64,000 nt of DNA, taken from assembly GCF_001426905.1 (NCBI RefSeq), contig NZ_LMFQ01000024.1:534234-598233 (forward strand), in the 5' to 3' direction. Shown in pieces: positions 7,533-16,244 of this stretch. The notes beneath the pieces were generated by a model. It was given only the letters and a program-made list of their open reading frames with translations. It ran no database searches and had not been told where the DNA came from. The position numbers and the translations under genes are program-made. How positions within the stretch are numbered: position 1 is the first letter of the stretch; the number at the start of each line of letters is the position of its first letter. Source of the DNA: Caulobacter sp. Root1455. Lineage in GTDB: Bacteria > Pseudomonadota > Alphaproteobacteria > Caulobacterales > Caulobacteraceae.

Positions 7533-8360
7533 CTAATTCCCGTCGATCAGGTTGCCGATCTGCCCCAGGATCGAGCCCTCGCCGCGGTTGCCGCCGCCGC
7601 CCTGGGCCGCCTGCAGCATCCGCCCCGCCAGCCGCGAGAACGGCAGGGACTGGATCCAGACCTTCCCGGGCCCGCGCAGCCGCGCGAAGAACAGGCCCTC
7701 GCCGCCGAACAGCACGCTGCGCACGCCGCCGGCCATGACCAAGTCGAAGTCGACGCCGGGGGTGTAGGCGGCCAGGCAGCCGGTGTCGACGTGCAGCTCC
7801 TCGCCGGGTTTCAGCTCACGCTCGACCAGGGCGCCGCCCATCTGCACGAACACCCAGCCGTCGCCGTCCAGCCGCTGCATGATGAAGCCCTCGCCGCCGA
7901 ACAGGCCGGTCATCACGCGTTTCTGGAAGTGGATGCCGATCGACACCCCGCGCGCCGCGGCCAGGAAGCTGTCCTTCTGGCAGATCAGCGTGCCGCCCAG
8001 CTGGCCCAGGTTCAGCGGCAGGATGTTCCCCGGCGTGGGCGCGGCGAAGGCGACGCGCGCCTTGCCCGAACCGGTGTGGGTGAAGACGGTGGTGAACAGG
8101 CTCTCGCCGGTGACCAGGCGCTTGCCCGCCCCCAGCAGCTTGCCCATGAAGCCGCCGCCGGCGTCGCCCGAGCCGTCGCCGAACACCGTGGTCATCTGGA
8201 CGCTGGCGTCCTTCCAGACGAACGACCCGGCCTCGGCCACGGCGCTTTCGCCGGCGTCCAGCTCGATCTCCAGGAACTGCAGCTCCTGGCCCTTGATCTC
8301 GAAATCGATGTCGTCGGCGACGGCGGCGCTGCGGGTGTGCGACCAAGGGCTGGGAGGCAT
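7533..8360 (-). CDS. AIM24 / TIGR00266 family protein
   Basis: The 275-residue protein is a beta-rich AIM24-family member, with YEIxG-like IDFEIKGQELQFLEIEL near the N terminus and repeated glycine-rich strands such as GGEGFIMQRLDGDGWVFVQMGG and VLFGGEGLFFARLRGPGKVW. The family is widespread in bacteria and includes a mitochondrial biogenesis protein; the bacterial function is unknown. There is no signal peptide or membrane segment. It is transcribed alone, convergent with the chorismate mutase gene. Confidence 0.85.
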   Translation of the reverse strand: MPPSPWSHTRSAAVADDIDFEIKGQELQFLEIELDAGESAVAEAGSFVWKDASVQMTTVFGDGSGDAGGGFMGKLLGAGKRLVTGESLFTTVFTHTGSGKARVAFAAPTPGNILPLNLGQLGGTLICQKDSFLAAARGVSIGIHFQKRVMTGLFGGEGFIMQRLDGDGWVFVQMGGALVERELKPGEELHVDTGCLAAYTPGVDFDLVMAGGVRSVLFGGEGLFFARLRGPGKVWIQSLPFSRLAGRMLQAAQGGGGNRGEGSILGQIGNLIDGN

Positions 8361-8439
8361 GGGTTTGGGGCTCCGGTTGAACTCGCCGCAACTTAGGCAA
8401 GCGTGTCGGAACGCGCCAATTACGCTTCGGTAAGCCGCC

Positions 8440-8778
8440 CTACCCCTTCAACGACCGCAGAGCCCGCTCGTGGGCGTAGGCGGCGATGTCCATCAGGGCC
8501 AGGTCCAGGGCGTTGCGCACGTCGCCCAGGCTCTTGGTCCCGGCCTCGGCCTCGGCGCAGACGTCGCCCAGCGCGAAAGCCCCGACGCCCCGCGCCGCGC
8601 CCTTGACCGTGTGGACCGCGTCCGCCCAGCCCGGATGGCTCTTGTCGAGCATCGGCGTCCACAGCGCGGCCTGCTCGCGAAACAGCGCCAGCACCTCGTC
8701 GATGACCGTGGAATCGTCCATCGCGAACCCTTCCAGATAGGCGAAATCCACGGCTCCGCTGATATCTCGTCTGGCCAA
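8440..8778 (-). CDS. Hpt-domain histidine phosphotransferase
   Basis: A 112-residue single Hpt domain with the phosphoacceptor motif HTVKGAARGVGA (His56 in this numbering), relaying phosphate between a hybrid kinase and a response regulator. I place the start at the TTG at 8778, which has AGGGA upstream and gives the product MARRDISGAVDF. The frame stays open further upstream but that would run antisense through the tRNA-Lys gene and is not credible. C. crescentus has a stand-alone Hpt called ShpA in stalk signalling. This could be its counterpart, but I cannot verify that. It is monocistronic. Confidence 0.8.
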   Translation of the reverse strand: MARRDISGAVDFAYLEGFAMDDSTVIDEVLALFREQAALWTPMLDKSHPGWADAVHTVKGAARGVGAFALGDVCAEAEAGTKSLGDVRNALDLALMDIAAYAHERALRSLKG

Positions 8779-8859
8779 AAAATAGTCCCTTGCGTTCCAA
8801 GATTCTTTGCGTATGTTCCGCGCCTCGCCGCCGAGGCAAACCACCGCTTCGGGCCGCGC

Positions 8860-8935
<76 letters not shown>

Positions 8936-9117
8936 TTTCCTCCCAAGACTCAATGACTTTCCCCTCTGGGGACGCCGCCATGCCTGGCGTTGCGTCCTGT
9001 CCGCGCCCTGCTGTTCTACGGCGCCGCCCCAATGGATGTAAGGGCCGGACGTAAGGGCACGATGGCCTCATGCGGCTTTCCGTCGGATGTTGCCTCCAAC
9101 AAAACGGGAGGCGACCG

Positions 9118-9750
9118 ATGATCACCCTCTATCACTGCGTCGGCGCGCGCTCGTTCCGGGCCCTGTGGGCGCTCGAGGAGCTGGGCCTGCCCTATGCGCT
9201 GAAGCTGACGCCCTTCCCGCCCCGCTTCCGCGAGCCGGGCTATCTGGACGTCAATCCCATGGGCACGACGCCGACCCTGATCGACGGCGACACCCTGATG
9301 AGCGAGTCGGCGGCGATCGGCGAATATCTGGCGCGCCGATACGGCCCCAGCGACCTGACCGTCACGCCCGACGAGCCCGGCTTCGGGGCCTATCTGAACT
9401 TCCTGCACATGGGCGAGGCCACCCTCACCTTCCCCCAGACCATCCACCTGCGCTACGCGGTGTTCGAGCCGGAGGAGCGCCGCCTGCCCCAGGCGGCGGC
9501 CGACTATGTGCAGTGGTTCCTGTCGCGGCTGAAGGCGGCGGCCAAGCTGCTCGACGACAGCGGCTACGTGGCTGCCCGCCGCTTCACCATGGCCGACATC
9601 TCGGTGGCCTACGCCCTGAAGCTGGGCGAGCAGCTGGGCTTTTCCGACAGCTTCCCCGAGGCCTTCAAGGCGCATCTGGCGCGGATGAAGGCCCGCGACG
9701 GCTACCAGCGCGCCCTGGTCGCCGAAAGCGCTGGAGAACCCGTCCTGTGA
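9118..9750 (+). CDS. glutathione S-transferase family protein
   Basis: The 210-residue protein has an N-terminal thioredoxin fold (MITLYHCVGARSFRALWALEELGLP), the cis-Pro segment MGTTPTLIDGD, the ESAAIGEYLARRYG motif, and a helical C-terminal domain (about 85-205). It may conjugate glutathione to electrophiles or act as an isomerase; the substrate is unknown. The ATG at 9118 has GGGAGG upstream. Its stop overlaps the GTG start of the thiolase-like gene, so the two are likely co-translated, perhaps in a degradation route. Confidence 0.88.
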   Translation: MITLYHCVGARSFRALWALEELGLPYALKLTPFPPRFREPGYLDVNPMGTTPTLIDGDTLMSESAAIGEYLARRYGPSDLTVTPDEPGFGAYLNFLHMGEATLTFPQTIHLRYAVFEPEERRLPQAAADYVQWFLSRLKAAAKLLDDSGYVAARRFTMADISVAYALKLGEQLGFSDSFPEAFKAHLARMKARDGYQRALVAESAGEPVL

Positions 9751-11249
9751 GCCCGCCCCCCGTGAACCCTGAACGCATCCCGGTCATTGTCGGTGTCGGC
9801 GAGGCGCTGGACCGGCCGAGCGACCTCTCCAAGGCCCTGGAGCCCCTGGCCCTGATGGAAGCGGCCCTGCGCGAGGCCGACGCCGACGCGGGCGGCGGCT
9901 TCCTCGCCAGGATCGCCTCGCTGGACGTCGTCAACCAGCTCAGCTGGCGCTACGCCGACGCGGCGGGCGAGCTGTGCGCCCGGCTCGACATCGCCCCGGC
10001 CCGCGCCGTCTACGGCCCGGTCGGCGGGGAGAGCCCGGTGCGGTTCCTGCACGAGGCCGCGATCCGCATCGCCCGGGGCGAGGCCGAGGTCTGCGCGGTG
10101 GTCGGGGCCGAGGCGCAGTGGAGCGTCAACAAGGCCCGCGCCGCCGGGATCGACCTGCCCTGGACGCCCAAGCCGACGGCCGCGGGCGGCGGACCGCGCA
10201 TCGAGGTCCATCCCCTGGCCCTGAAGCTGGGGGTCTTCCTGCCGGTCAGCGTCTATCCGTTCTACGAGAACGCCGCCGCCCATCACTGGGGCCAGACGCC
10301 GCGCCAGGCCCTGGCGGAATCCGGCGCCCTGTGGTCGGCCTATGCCGCGGTGGCGGCGGGCCAGCCCAACGCCTGGATCAAGACGGCCTTCACGCCGGAC
10401 CAGATCACCACCCCGCGCCCCGACAACCGACCGATCGCCTGGCCCTACACCAAGCTGATGGTCGCCAACATGCAGGTGAACCAGGGCGCGGCGGTGATCG
10501 TGACCAGTCTGGCGGCCGCCCGGGCCGCCGGCGTCCCCGACGAGCGGCTGGTGTTCGTCTGGGGCGGGGCGGCGGCGCGCGAACCGGGCGACTACCTGCG
10601 ACGCGACCACTATCACGGCTCGGTCGCCCAGGACGCGGTGCTGGAGACGGTCGGCGCCATGGCTCCGGGCGGCTTCGACGCCCTGGAGCTCTACAGCTGC
10701 TTCCCCTGCGTGCCGAAGATGGCCCGGCGGACCCTGGGCCTGCCGGCGGGCGTGACGCCCACCGTGACCGGCGGCCTGACCTTCTTCGGGGCGCCGATGA
10801 ACGACTACATGACCCACGCCGCCGTCGCCATGACCCGGCGGCTGCGGGGAGACGGCGGAACCGGCCTGCTGTACGGCCAGGGCGAGTTCGTCACCAAGCA
10901 TCACGGCCTGGTGCTGGCCGACCGCCCCGCCCCGGACGGCGCGAGGTCGCTGGAGGAGATCAGCGTTCAGGCGCCGGCCGACGCCCGGCGCGGCCCCGTC
11001 CCGGCCTTCGTCGAGGACGCGGCGGGCCAGGCCGTGCTGGAGACCCACACGGTGCTCTACGACCGCGACGGCGCGCCGACCCATGGCGTGGCCATCGTGC
11101 GGACCCTGGAGGGCGCCCGGGCCCTGGCGCGGGTCCCGGCCGCCGACGCCGACACCCTGGCGGCCCTGACCGATCCGGACGCCTTCCCGATCGGCCGGAC
11201 CGGAACCCTGCGCGCGGACGGCGACGGCGTGCTGGACTGGCGGCTCTGA
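9747..11249 (+). CDS. thiolase-like protein (acetyl-CoA acetyltransferase family)
   Basis: The 500-residue protein has a thiolase fold of the divergent SCP2-like branch: IPVIVGVGEALDRP at the N terminus, AIRIARGEAEVCAVVGAEAQWS, then MQVNQGAAVIVTS, and a C-terminal TGGLTFFGAPMNDYMTHA segment. By eye, the nucleophilic Cys of classical thiolases (usually C-[SA]-[SG]-G) is replaced in GPVGGESPVRFL, and the usual GHP is GAP. Catalysis of a normal thiolase reaction is therefore doubtful. The GTG start at 9747 overlaps the GST stop. It may act in lipid or CoA-thioester metabolism. Confidence 0.75.
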   Translation: MSPPPVNPERIPVIVGVGEALDRPSDLSKALEPLALMEAALREADADAGGGFLARIASLDVVNQLSWRYADAAGELCARLDIAPARAVYGPVGGESPVRFLHEAAIRIARGEAEVCAVVGAEAQWSVNKARAAGIDLPWTPKPTAAGGGPRIEVHPLALKLGVFLPVSVYPFYENAAAHHWGQTPRQALAESGALWSAYAAVAAGQPNAWIKTAFTPDQITTPRPDNRPIAWPYTKLMVANMQVNQGAAVIVTSLAAARAAGVPDERLVFVWGGAAAREPGDYLRRDHYHGSVAQDAVLETVGAMAPGGFDALELYSCFPCVPKMARRTLGLPAGVTPTVTGGLTFFGAPMNDYMTHAAVAMTRRLRGDGGTGLLYGQGEFVTKHHGLVLADRPAPDGARSLEEISVQAPADARRGPVPAFVEDAAGQAVLETHTVLYDRDGAPTHGVAIVRTLEGARALARVPAADADTLAALTDPDAFPIGRTGTLRADGDGVLDWRL

Positions 11250-11294
11250 ACCCATGAGGCCGGAGCGGCGTTCCTGTGATGAAGGAACCCGTCC

Positions 11295-11783
11295 ATGCCC
11301 CGTCGCCCGTTCAACCGCCTGCTCCCCAACGCTCTGCTCCTGGTCCTGGCCTTGGGCGGCGTGACGCTGAGCGGCTGCGCCCATGACCAGTCCAGCCAGC
11401 AGGGCTACGCCTGGAACTACATGGACAGCGCCGAGGAAGGCCCCAAGCTGGCCTATGGCCGGCCCAACAGCGACGACGTGGTGGTGATGATGGCCTGCGC
11501 GCCCCGCGCCTCGGCCGTGACCCTGACGGCGACCGGCCTGACGGGCGACGAGATCGCCCTGGCGTCCGGCCGCAAGGTCACCCGCCTGAAGGCCCAGGCC
11601 GCGCCCTCGGACATGAGCGAGGGCCTGCTCCAGGCCCGCACCAGCGTGGACGCCTCGGCCCTGCGGGCCTTCCGCCGCACCGGCGACCTGGACCTGCTGG
11701 TCGCCGACGACCGCCACCCCGTCGACGCCGCCCCCGCCGACCAGCGGCAGGTGAAGGCGTTCTTCAAGGCGTGCGAGGCCTGA
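11295..11783 (+). CDS. putative lipoprotein of unknown function
   Basis: A 162-residue protein with an N-terminal signal (about residues 1-30) ending in LSGC, a lipobox, so it is probably lipidated and anchored in an envelope membrane. The mature part is short, with SDDVVVMMAC and SGRKVTRLKAQAAPSD, and I do not recognise its family. It lies 45 bases after the thiolase-like gene on the same strand and faces the GH16 gene. Confidence 0.75.
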   Translation: MPRRPFNRLLPNALLLVLALGGVTLSGCAHDQSSQQGYAWNYMDSAEEGPKLAYGRPNSDDVVVMMACAPRASAVTLTATGLTGDEIALASGRKVTRLKAQAAPSDMSEGLLQARTSVDASALRAFRRTGDLDLLVADDRHPVDAAPADQRQVKAFFKACEA

Positions 11784-11809
11784 ACGCGCTCACCGCCTGA
11801 TCCCGCAAC

Positions 11810-12670
11810 TCAGCGGCCCCGCTGGTAGACCCGCACATAGTCCACCTCGAACCGGGCGGGGAACGCGGCGTCGTCAACGCCCTGCCGGCCGCCCCAGCCG
11901 CCCACCGCGAGGTTCAGGATCAGGTATTGCGGCTTGTCGAACGGCCAGGCGCCGACGTCGCCCGGCTGGTCGTTGTCGATTCGCACGTAGGCGCGGTCGT
12001 CCACGCCGATCAGGATGCGGTCCTTGTTCCAGTCCAGCTGGTAGCGGTGGAAGGCGCCGCAGACGTCGGGCAGTTTGCTCGCTCCGCCGCGCGCCGTGTG
12101 CATCGCGTGATTATACTTCCCGGTGTGCAGCGTGCCGTGCACCGTGCCCTGGTCCCAGCCGACATGCTCCATGATGTCGATCTCACCCCCCTGCGGCCAG
12201 GGCGCCGTCGGATCGGCGGGCATCATCCATATGGCCGGCCAGGTCCCGCGACCGCAGGCCAGCTTGGCCCGCACCTCGAAGAAGCCGTAGGTCCAGTCGG
12301 CCAGCCCTTGGGTCATCAGCTTGGCCGAGCTGTAGCGCTGGCCGCCCCAGTCGGCCGGCTTCGGATCGGCCAGGTCGTCGTGGCGCGCCTCGATGACCAG
12401 CCGACCATCCGCCACACGGACGTTCTCGCGGCGACCGGCGGCGTAGTATTGCAACTCGTTGTTCCACCAGCCCAGCTTGTTTCGCGAGGTGTCGAACGCC
12501 CATTTACGCGCATCCACCACGGGAAGGTCGAACTCGTCCGACCAGACCAGCCGGGCGTCGGCCGGTCGGCTGTTGGGCAGGTCCACGCTGTAGTTGGCCT
12601 CGCCCTTGGGGTCGGCCAGCGCGGAGCTCGAGGCGAGCAGCAGCAGGCTTGCGATGATCCGTTTCAGCAT
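11810..12670 (-). CDS. secreted glycoside hydrolase family 16 (beta-glucanase-like)
   Basis: A 286-residue protein with a Sec signal peptide (cleavage after ALA, about residue 19) and a GH16 jelly-roll domain. The catalytic signature GEIDIMEH gives Glu163 as nucleophile, Asp165, and Glu168 as acid/base. LVWSDEFD and the terminal FEVDYVRVYQ are also typical. It probably cuts beta-1,3 or mixed-linkage beta-glucans outside the cytoplasm, which suits a Caulobacter degrading plant or algal polymers. It is transcribed alone, convergent with the lipoprotein gene. Confidence 0.9.
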   Translation of the reverse strand: MLKRIIASLLLLASSSALADPKGEANYSVDLPNSRPADARLVWSDEFDLPVVDARKWAFDTSRNKLGWWNNELQYYAAGRRENVRVADGRLVIEARHDDLADPKPADWGGQRYSSAKLMTQGLADWTYGFFEVRAKLACGRGTWPAIWMMPADPTAPWPQGGEIDIMEHVGWDQGTVHGTLHTGKYNHAMHTARGGASKLPDVCGAFHRYQLDWNKDRILIGVDDRAYVRIDNDQPGDVGAWPFDKPQYLILNLAVGGWGGRQGVDDAAFPARFEVDYVRVYQRGR

Positions 12671-12701
12671 CGCTCCTCCCCGGCGTCCGACGCGTGGGCG
12701 C

Positions 12702-14618
12702 TTAAGCCCGCCGCCCCGCCGCGCTGACGTTGTCGATCCCCAGGGCCGACAGGGCCCCGCGCAGGATGCCCTCGGCGTCGAGGCCGGCCTGGGCGTACAT
12801 GACGTCGGGCTTGTCCTGGTCCTGGAAGACGTCGGGCAGCACCAGGGTGCGGATCTTCAGGCCGCGGTCCAGGGCGCCGTGCGCGGCCAGGGCCTGCAGC
12901 ACGAAAGCGCCGAAGCCGCCGATGGCGCCCTCCTCCACCGTGATGATCGCCTCGTGCTCGCGCGCCAGGCGCAGCAGCATGTCGACGTCCAGCGGCTTGG
13001 CGAAGCGGGCGTCGGCGACGGTGGCCGACAGGCCGCGCGCGGCCAGCAGGTCGGCGGCCTTCAGGCACTCGGCCAGGCGGGTGCCCAGCGAGACGATGGC
13101 CACGCTGGTCCCTTCGCGGACGATGCGGCCCTTGCCGATCTCCAGCGGGGCGGCCAGTTCGGGGATGGTCAGGCCCAGGCCCTCGCCGCGCGGATAGCGG
13201 AAGGCGCTGGGGCGGTCGTCGATGGCCACGGCGGTGGCGACCATGTGGGCCAGCTCCACCTCGTCGGCGGCGGCCATCAGCACCATGCCGGGCAGCGCCC
13301 CCATGAAGCCGAGATCGAAGGTGCCCGCGTGGGTCGGACCGTCGGCGCCGACCAGGCCGGCGCGGTCCATGGCGAAGCGCACCGGCAGGCGCTGGATGGC
13401 CACGTCGTGGACCACCTGGTCGTAGCCGCGCTGCAGGAAGGTGGAATAGATCGCCGCGAACGGCTTCATGCCGTCGGCGGCGAGGCCCGCGGCGAAGGTC
13501 ACCGCGTGCTGCTCGGCGATGCCGACGTCGAAGGTGCGGTGCGGATAGGCCTTGCCGAACAGGTCCAGCCCCGTGCCCGACGGCATGGCGGCGGTGATGG
13601 CCACGATCTTGTCGTCGATCGCCGCGTGCTTGATCAGTTCCTGGGCGAAGACCTTGGTGTAGCTGGGCGGACCGGCGGCGGCCTTGTGCTGCTGGCCGGT
13701 GACCACGTCGAACTTGACCACCGCGTGCAGCTTGTCGTCCGCGCCCTCGGCCGGGCCATAGCCCTTGCCCTTCTGGGTGACGACGTGGACCAGCACCGGC
13801 TTTTCGTTGAATTCCTTGACGTTCTTCAGCACCGAGACCAGGGCGTCCATGTCGTGGCCGTCGATCGGGCCGACATAGTGGAAGCCCAGCTCCTCGAAGA
13901 AGGTGCCGCCGGTGACCATGCCGCGGGCGTATTCCTCGGCCTTGCGGGCCGCGTCGCGGATCGGGGTCGGCAGCTTCTCGACCACCGTCTTGCCCAGCTT
14001 GCGCACCTTGCGATAGGCGCCGCCCGAGACGAGGTTGGCCAGATAGGCGCTCATGCCGCCCACCGGCGGGGCGATCGACATGTCGTTGTCGTTGAGGATG
14101 ACGATCAGGCGCTTGGTGGTGTCGACCGCGGCGTTCATCGCCTCGTAGGCCATGCCGGCGCTCATCGAGCCGTCGCCGATCACGGCGATGACGCTGTTGT
14201 TCTCGCCCTTGGCGTCGCGGGCGGCGCAGAAGCCCAGGGCCGCCGAGATCGAGGTGGCCGCGTGGGCCGCGCCGAACGGGTCGTAGACGCTCTCGGCCCG
14301 CTTGGTGAAGCCCGACAGCCCGCCGCCCTGGCGCAGGGTGCGGATGCGGTCGCGGCGACCGGTCAGGATCTTGTGGGGATAGGCCTGGTGGCCGACGTCC
14401 CAGATGACGATGTCCTTGGGCGTCTCGAACACGTGGTGCAGGGCGACGGTCAGCTCGACCACGCCCAGGCCCGCGCCCAGGTGGCCGCCGGTCACCGAGA
14501 CGGCGTCGATGGTTTCGGCCCTCACCTCGTTCGCCAGTTGCTTCAGTTCAGCCACGCTGAGGCCGCGCGTGTCGGCCGGTGACGAGATGGTGTCGAGAAG
14601 AGGGGTCAAAACAGGCAT
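12702..14618 (-). CDS. dxs: 1-deoxy-D-xylulose-5-phosphate synthase
   Basis: This thiamine-diphosphate enzyme condenses pyruvate with glyceraldehyde 3-phosphate, the first step of the MEP isoprenoid route. The 638-residue length is standard. Motifs: GHLGAGLGVVELTVALHHVF, WDVGHQAYPHKILTG, the ThDP-binding GDGSMSAGMAYEAMN, and a transketolase C-terminal half with GIAEQHAVTFAAGLA and DRAGLVGADGPTHAG. It is the last gene of the xseB-csaA-ispA-dxs group on the minus strand, 17 bases after ispA, so isoprenoid precursor genes are co-expressed. Confidence 0.97.
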   Translation of the reverse strand: MPVLTPLLDTISSPADTRGLSVAELKQLANEVRAETIDAVSVTGGHLGAGLGVVELTVALHHVFETPKDIVIWDVGHQAYPHKILTGRRDRIRTLRQGGGLSGFTKRAESVYDPFGAAHAATSISAALGFCAARDAKGENNSVIAVIGDGSMSAGMAYEAMNAAVDTTKRLIVILNDNDMSIAPPVGGMSAYLANLVSGGAYRKVRKLGKTVVEKLPTPIRDAARKAEEYARGMVTGGTFFEELGFHYVGPIDGHDMDALVSVLKNVKEFNEKPVLVHVVTQKGKGYGPAEGADDKLHAVVKFDVVTGQQHKAAAGPPSYTKVFAQELIKHAAIDDKIVAITAAMPSGTGLDLFGKAYPHRTFDVGIAEQHAVTFAAGLAADGMKPFAAIYSTFLQRGYDQVVHDVAIQRLPVRFAMDRAGLVGADGPTHAGTFDLGFMGALPGMVLMAAADEVELAHMVATAVAIDDRPSAFRYPRGEGLGLTIPELAAPLEIGKGRIVREGTSVAIVSLGTRLAECLKAADLLAARGLSATVADARFAKPLDVDMLLRLAREHEAIITVEEGAIGGFGAFVLQALAAHGALDRGLKIRTLVLPDVFQDQDKPDVMYAQAGLDAEGILRGALSALGIDNVSAAGRRA

Positions 14619-14635
14619 GTCCGAAGAAAGCGCGG

Positions 14636-15520
14636 TCAGTTGCGGCGGTCCAGCACGAAATCCACGCTACGACGCAGATGTTCAGCCCGTTCGCCGAAAA
14701 TATCGAGATGTGACTTGGTTTGCGCGGCCAATAGATTGACGCGCTCTTTGGCCGCATCAAGGCCGAGCAGCGTGACGTAGTTGGCCTTGCCCTTGGCGGC
14801 GTCCTTGCCGCCGGCGGCCTTGCCCAGCACCGCCTCGTCGCCCTCTTCGTCCAGGATGTCGTCGACGATCTGGTAAGCCAGGCCCAGGTCCTGGGCGAAT
14901 CCCATCAGGGCCGCGCGCTCGGAATCCTTGGCCCGGGCGATGATCAGCGGGATCTCGAAGGCGAAGGCGATCAGGGCCCCGGTCTTCAGGCGCTGCATGC
15001 GGGCCACCGCGCCCAGGTCGTCGCGGACGCCCAGCAGGTCGATCATCTGGCCGCCGCACATGCCCCTGGCGCCCGAGGCGATGGCCAGCTTGCGCACCAG
15101 CTCCGAGCGGACATGGCCGTCGTCGTGGGTGTCCGGATGGGCCATGATCTCGAAGGCGGCGGTCTGCAGGGCGTCGCCGGCCAGGATCGCGGTGGCTTCG
15201 TCGTACTGGATATGGACGGTCGGACGGCCTCGGCGCATGTCGTCGTCGTCCATGGCCGGCAGGTCGTCGTGCACCAGGCTGTAGGCGTGGATGCATTCCA
15301 GGGCGCAGGCGGCGCGCAGGACCGGCCGCTCGGGCAGGTCGAACATCTTGCCCGTCTCCAGGGCGAAGAACGGCCGCAGGCGCTTGCCGGGGCCCAGGGC
15401 CGCGTAGCGCATCGCCTCGGTCAGACGGCTCTCGGGACCGTCGGCGCGCGGCAGCAGTTCGTCGAGCGCCACGGTGACGATGTCGGCGGCCTGGACGATG
15501 CGCTTTTCGAGGTCGATCAA
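14636..15520 (-). CDS. ispA: farnesyl/geranylgeranyl diphosphate synthase
   Basis: The enzyme chains isopentenyl units into farnesyl diphosphate (possibly longer). The 294-residue all-helical prenyltransferase has the first aspartate-rich motif in LPAMDDDDMRRGRP, the second in YQIVDDILDEEGD, and GPGKRLRPFFALETG. The start is a TTG at 15520 that overlaps the csaA-like stop by 4 bases (TTGA). It sits between the csaA-like gene and dxs. The chain length cannot be fixed from sequence here, though FPP is usual for IspA in this operon. Confidence 0.93.
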   Translation of the reverse strand: MIDLEKRIVQAADIVTVALDELLPRADGPESRLTEAMRYAALGPGKRLRPFFALETGKMFDLPERPVLRAACALECIHAYSLVHDDLPAMDDDDMRRGRPTVHIQYDEATAILAGDALQTAAFEIMAHPDTHDDGHVRSELVRKLAIASGARGMCGGQMIDLLGVRDDLGAVARMQRLKTGALIAFAFEIPLIIARAKDSERAALMGFAQDLGLAYQIVDDILDEEGDEAVLGKAAGGKDAAKGKANYVTLLGLDAAKERVNLLAAQTKSHLDIFGERAEHLRRSVDFVLDRRN

Positions 15521-15867
15521 AACAGCTTACCCCCGTTGGGAACGTCACGGTCCACGTCGATCAGCACCACGCCCCCCTCGGCGTCCGGAAAGCCCAGGCA
15601 CAGGACCTCGGACTTCATGGGACCGATCTGGCGCGGCGGAAAATTGACCACGGCGGCCACGCGACGGCCGATCAGTTCGCCCAGGCCGTAGTGCTTGGTC
15701 ACCTGGGCCGAGGATTTCTTGATCCCGATCTGGGGACCGAAATCGATGAGCAGCTTGTAGGCGGGCTTGCGCGCCTCCGGGAACGGCGTGGCTTCGATCA
15801 CCGTGCCGATACGGATATCGACGCGCTCGAAGTCCTCGTAGCCGATCTGCGGCGACGACTGACCCAT
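15517..15867 (-). CDS. csaA: CsaA-like tRNA-binding/chaperone protein
   Basis: A 116-residue stand-alone tRNA-binding OB-fold domain, as in the C-terminal domain of methionyl-tRNA synthetase: VDIRIGTVIEATPFPEARKP, KSSAQVTKHYGLGELIGRRV, VNFPPRQIGPMKSEVLCLG. CsaA proteins bind tRNA and have been proposed as export-related chaperones in Bacillus. The gene overlaps xseB by one base and ispA by four, an unusual insertion into an isoprenoid operon. A dimer is expected from the family. Confidence 0.87.
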   Translation of the reverse strand: MGQSSPQIGYEDFERVDIRIGTVIEATPFPEARKPAYKLLIDFGPQIGIKKSSAQVTKHYGLGELIGRRVAAVVNFPPRQIGPMKSEVLCLGFPDAEGGVVLIDVDRDVPNGGKLF

Positions 15868-16124
15868 CAGTTGAACTCGGCCGCTTCGGCGCTTATCGCG
15901 CCGCCCTGGGTCGCGCCGCCCTGCCCCAGCACGATCTTCTCGACCTTCAGGCGGGCGGCCTCGAGCTTCTTCTCGCAGTGAGCCTTGAGGGCCGCGCCGT
16001 CCTCGTAGATCTCGATCGAGCGCTCGAGCTCGGCCTTGCCGGACTCCAGCTCGCCGACGATCTGCTCCAGACGTTGCAGGGCCTGCTCGAAGCTCATGCC
16101 TTCAAGATCTTGGGGACTGATCAT
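15867..16124 (-). CDS. xseB: exodeoxyribonuclease VII small subunit
   Basis: An 85-residue protein with the XseB signature MSFEQALQRLEQIVGELESG followed by LERSIEIYEDGAALKAHCEKKL, forming two antiparallel helices. Several copies bind one XseA to make exonuclease VII, a single-strand-specific nuclease. It heads the xseB-csaA-ispA-dxs set, an arrangement (xseB before ispA) common in proteobacteria. A C-terminal Gly/Ala-rich tail is not part of the core. Confidence 0.93.
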   Translation of the reverse strand: MISPQDLEGMSFEQALQRLEQIVGELESGKAELERSIEIYEDGAALKAHCEKKLEAARLKVEKIVLGQGGATQGGAISAEAAEFN

Positions 16125-16244
16125 TTCTACTCCGGGGCGAACAGGCGCACCCTAGTGGCGGGCCGCGGCGCGAGCAACGCCGTTGGCGGGGCTTTTGGTG
16201 AACAGGGTTCGGGGTCTCGGCGCCCCTGTCGCTCGCGGAGGCGC

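Noticed and set aside
9702..11717. A 671-residue minus-strand frame opposite the thiolase-like gene
   Set aside because: It is a mirror frame of a gene that has family motifs on the plus strand; no motif is visible in it.
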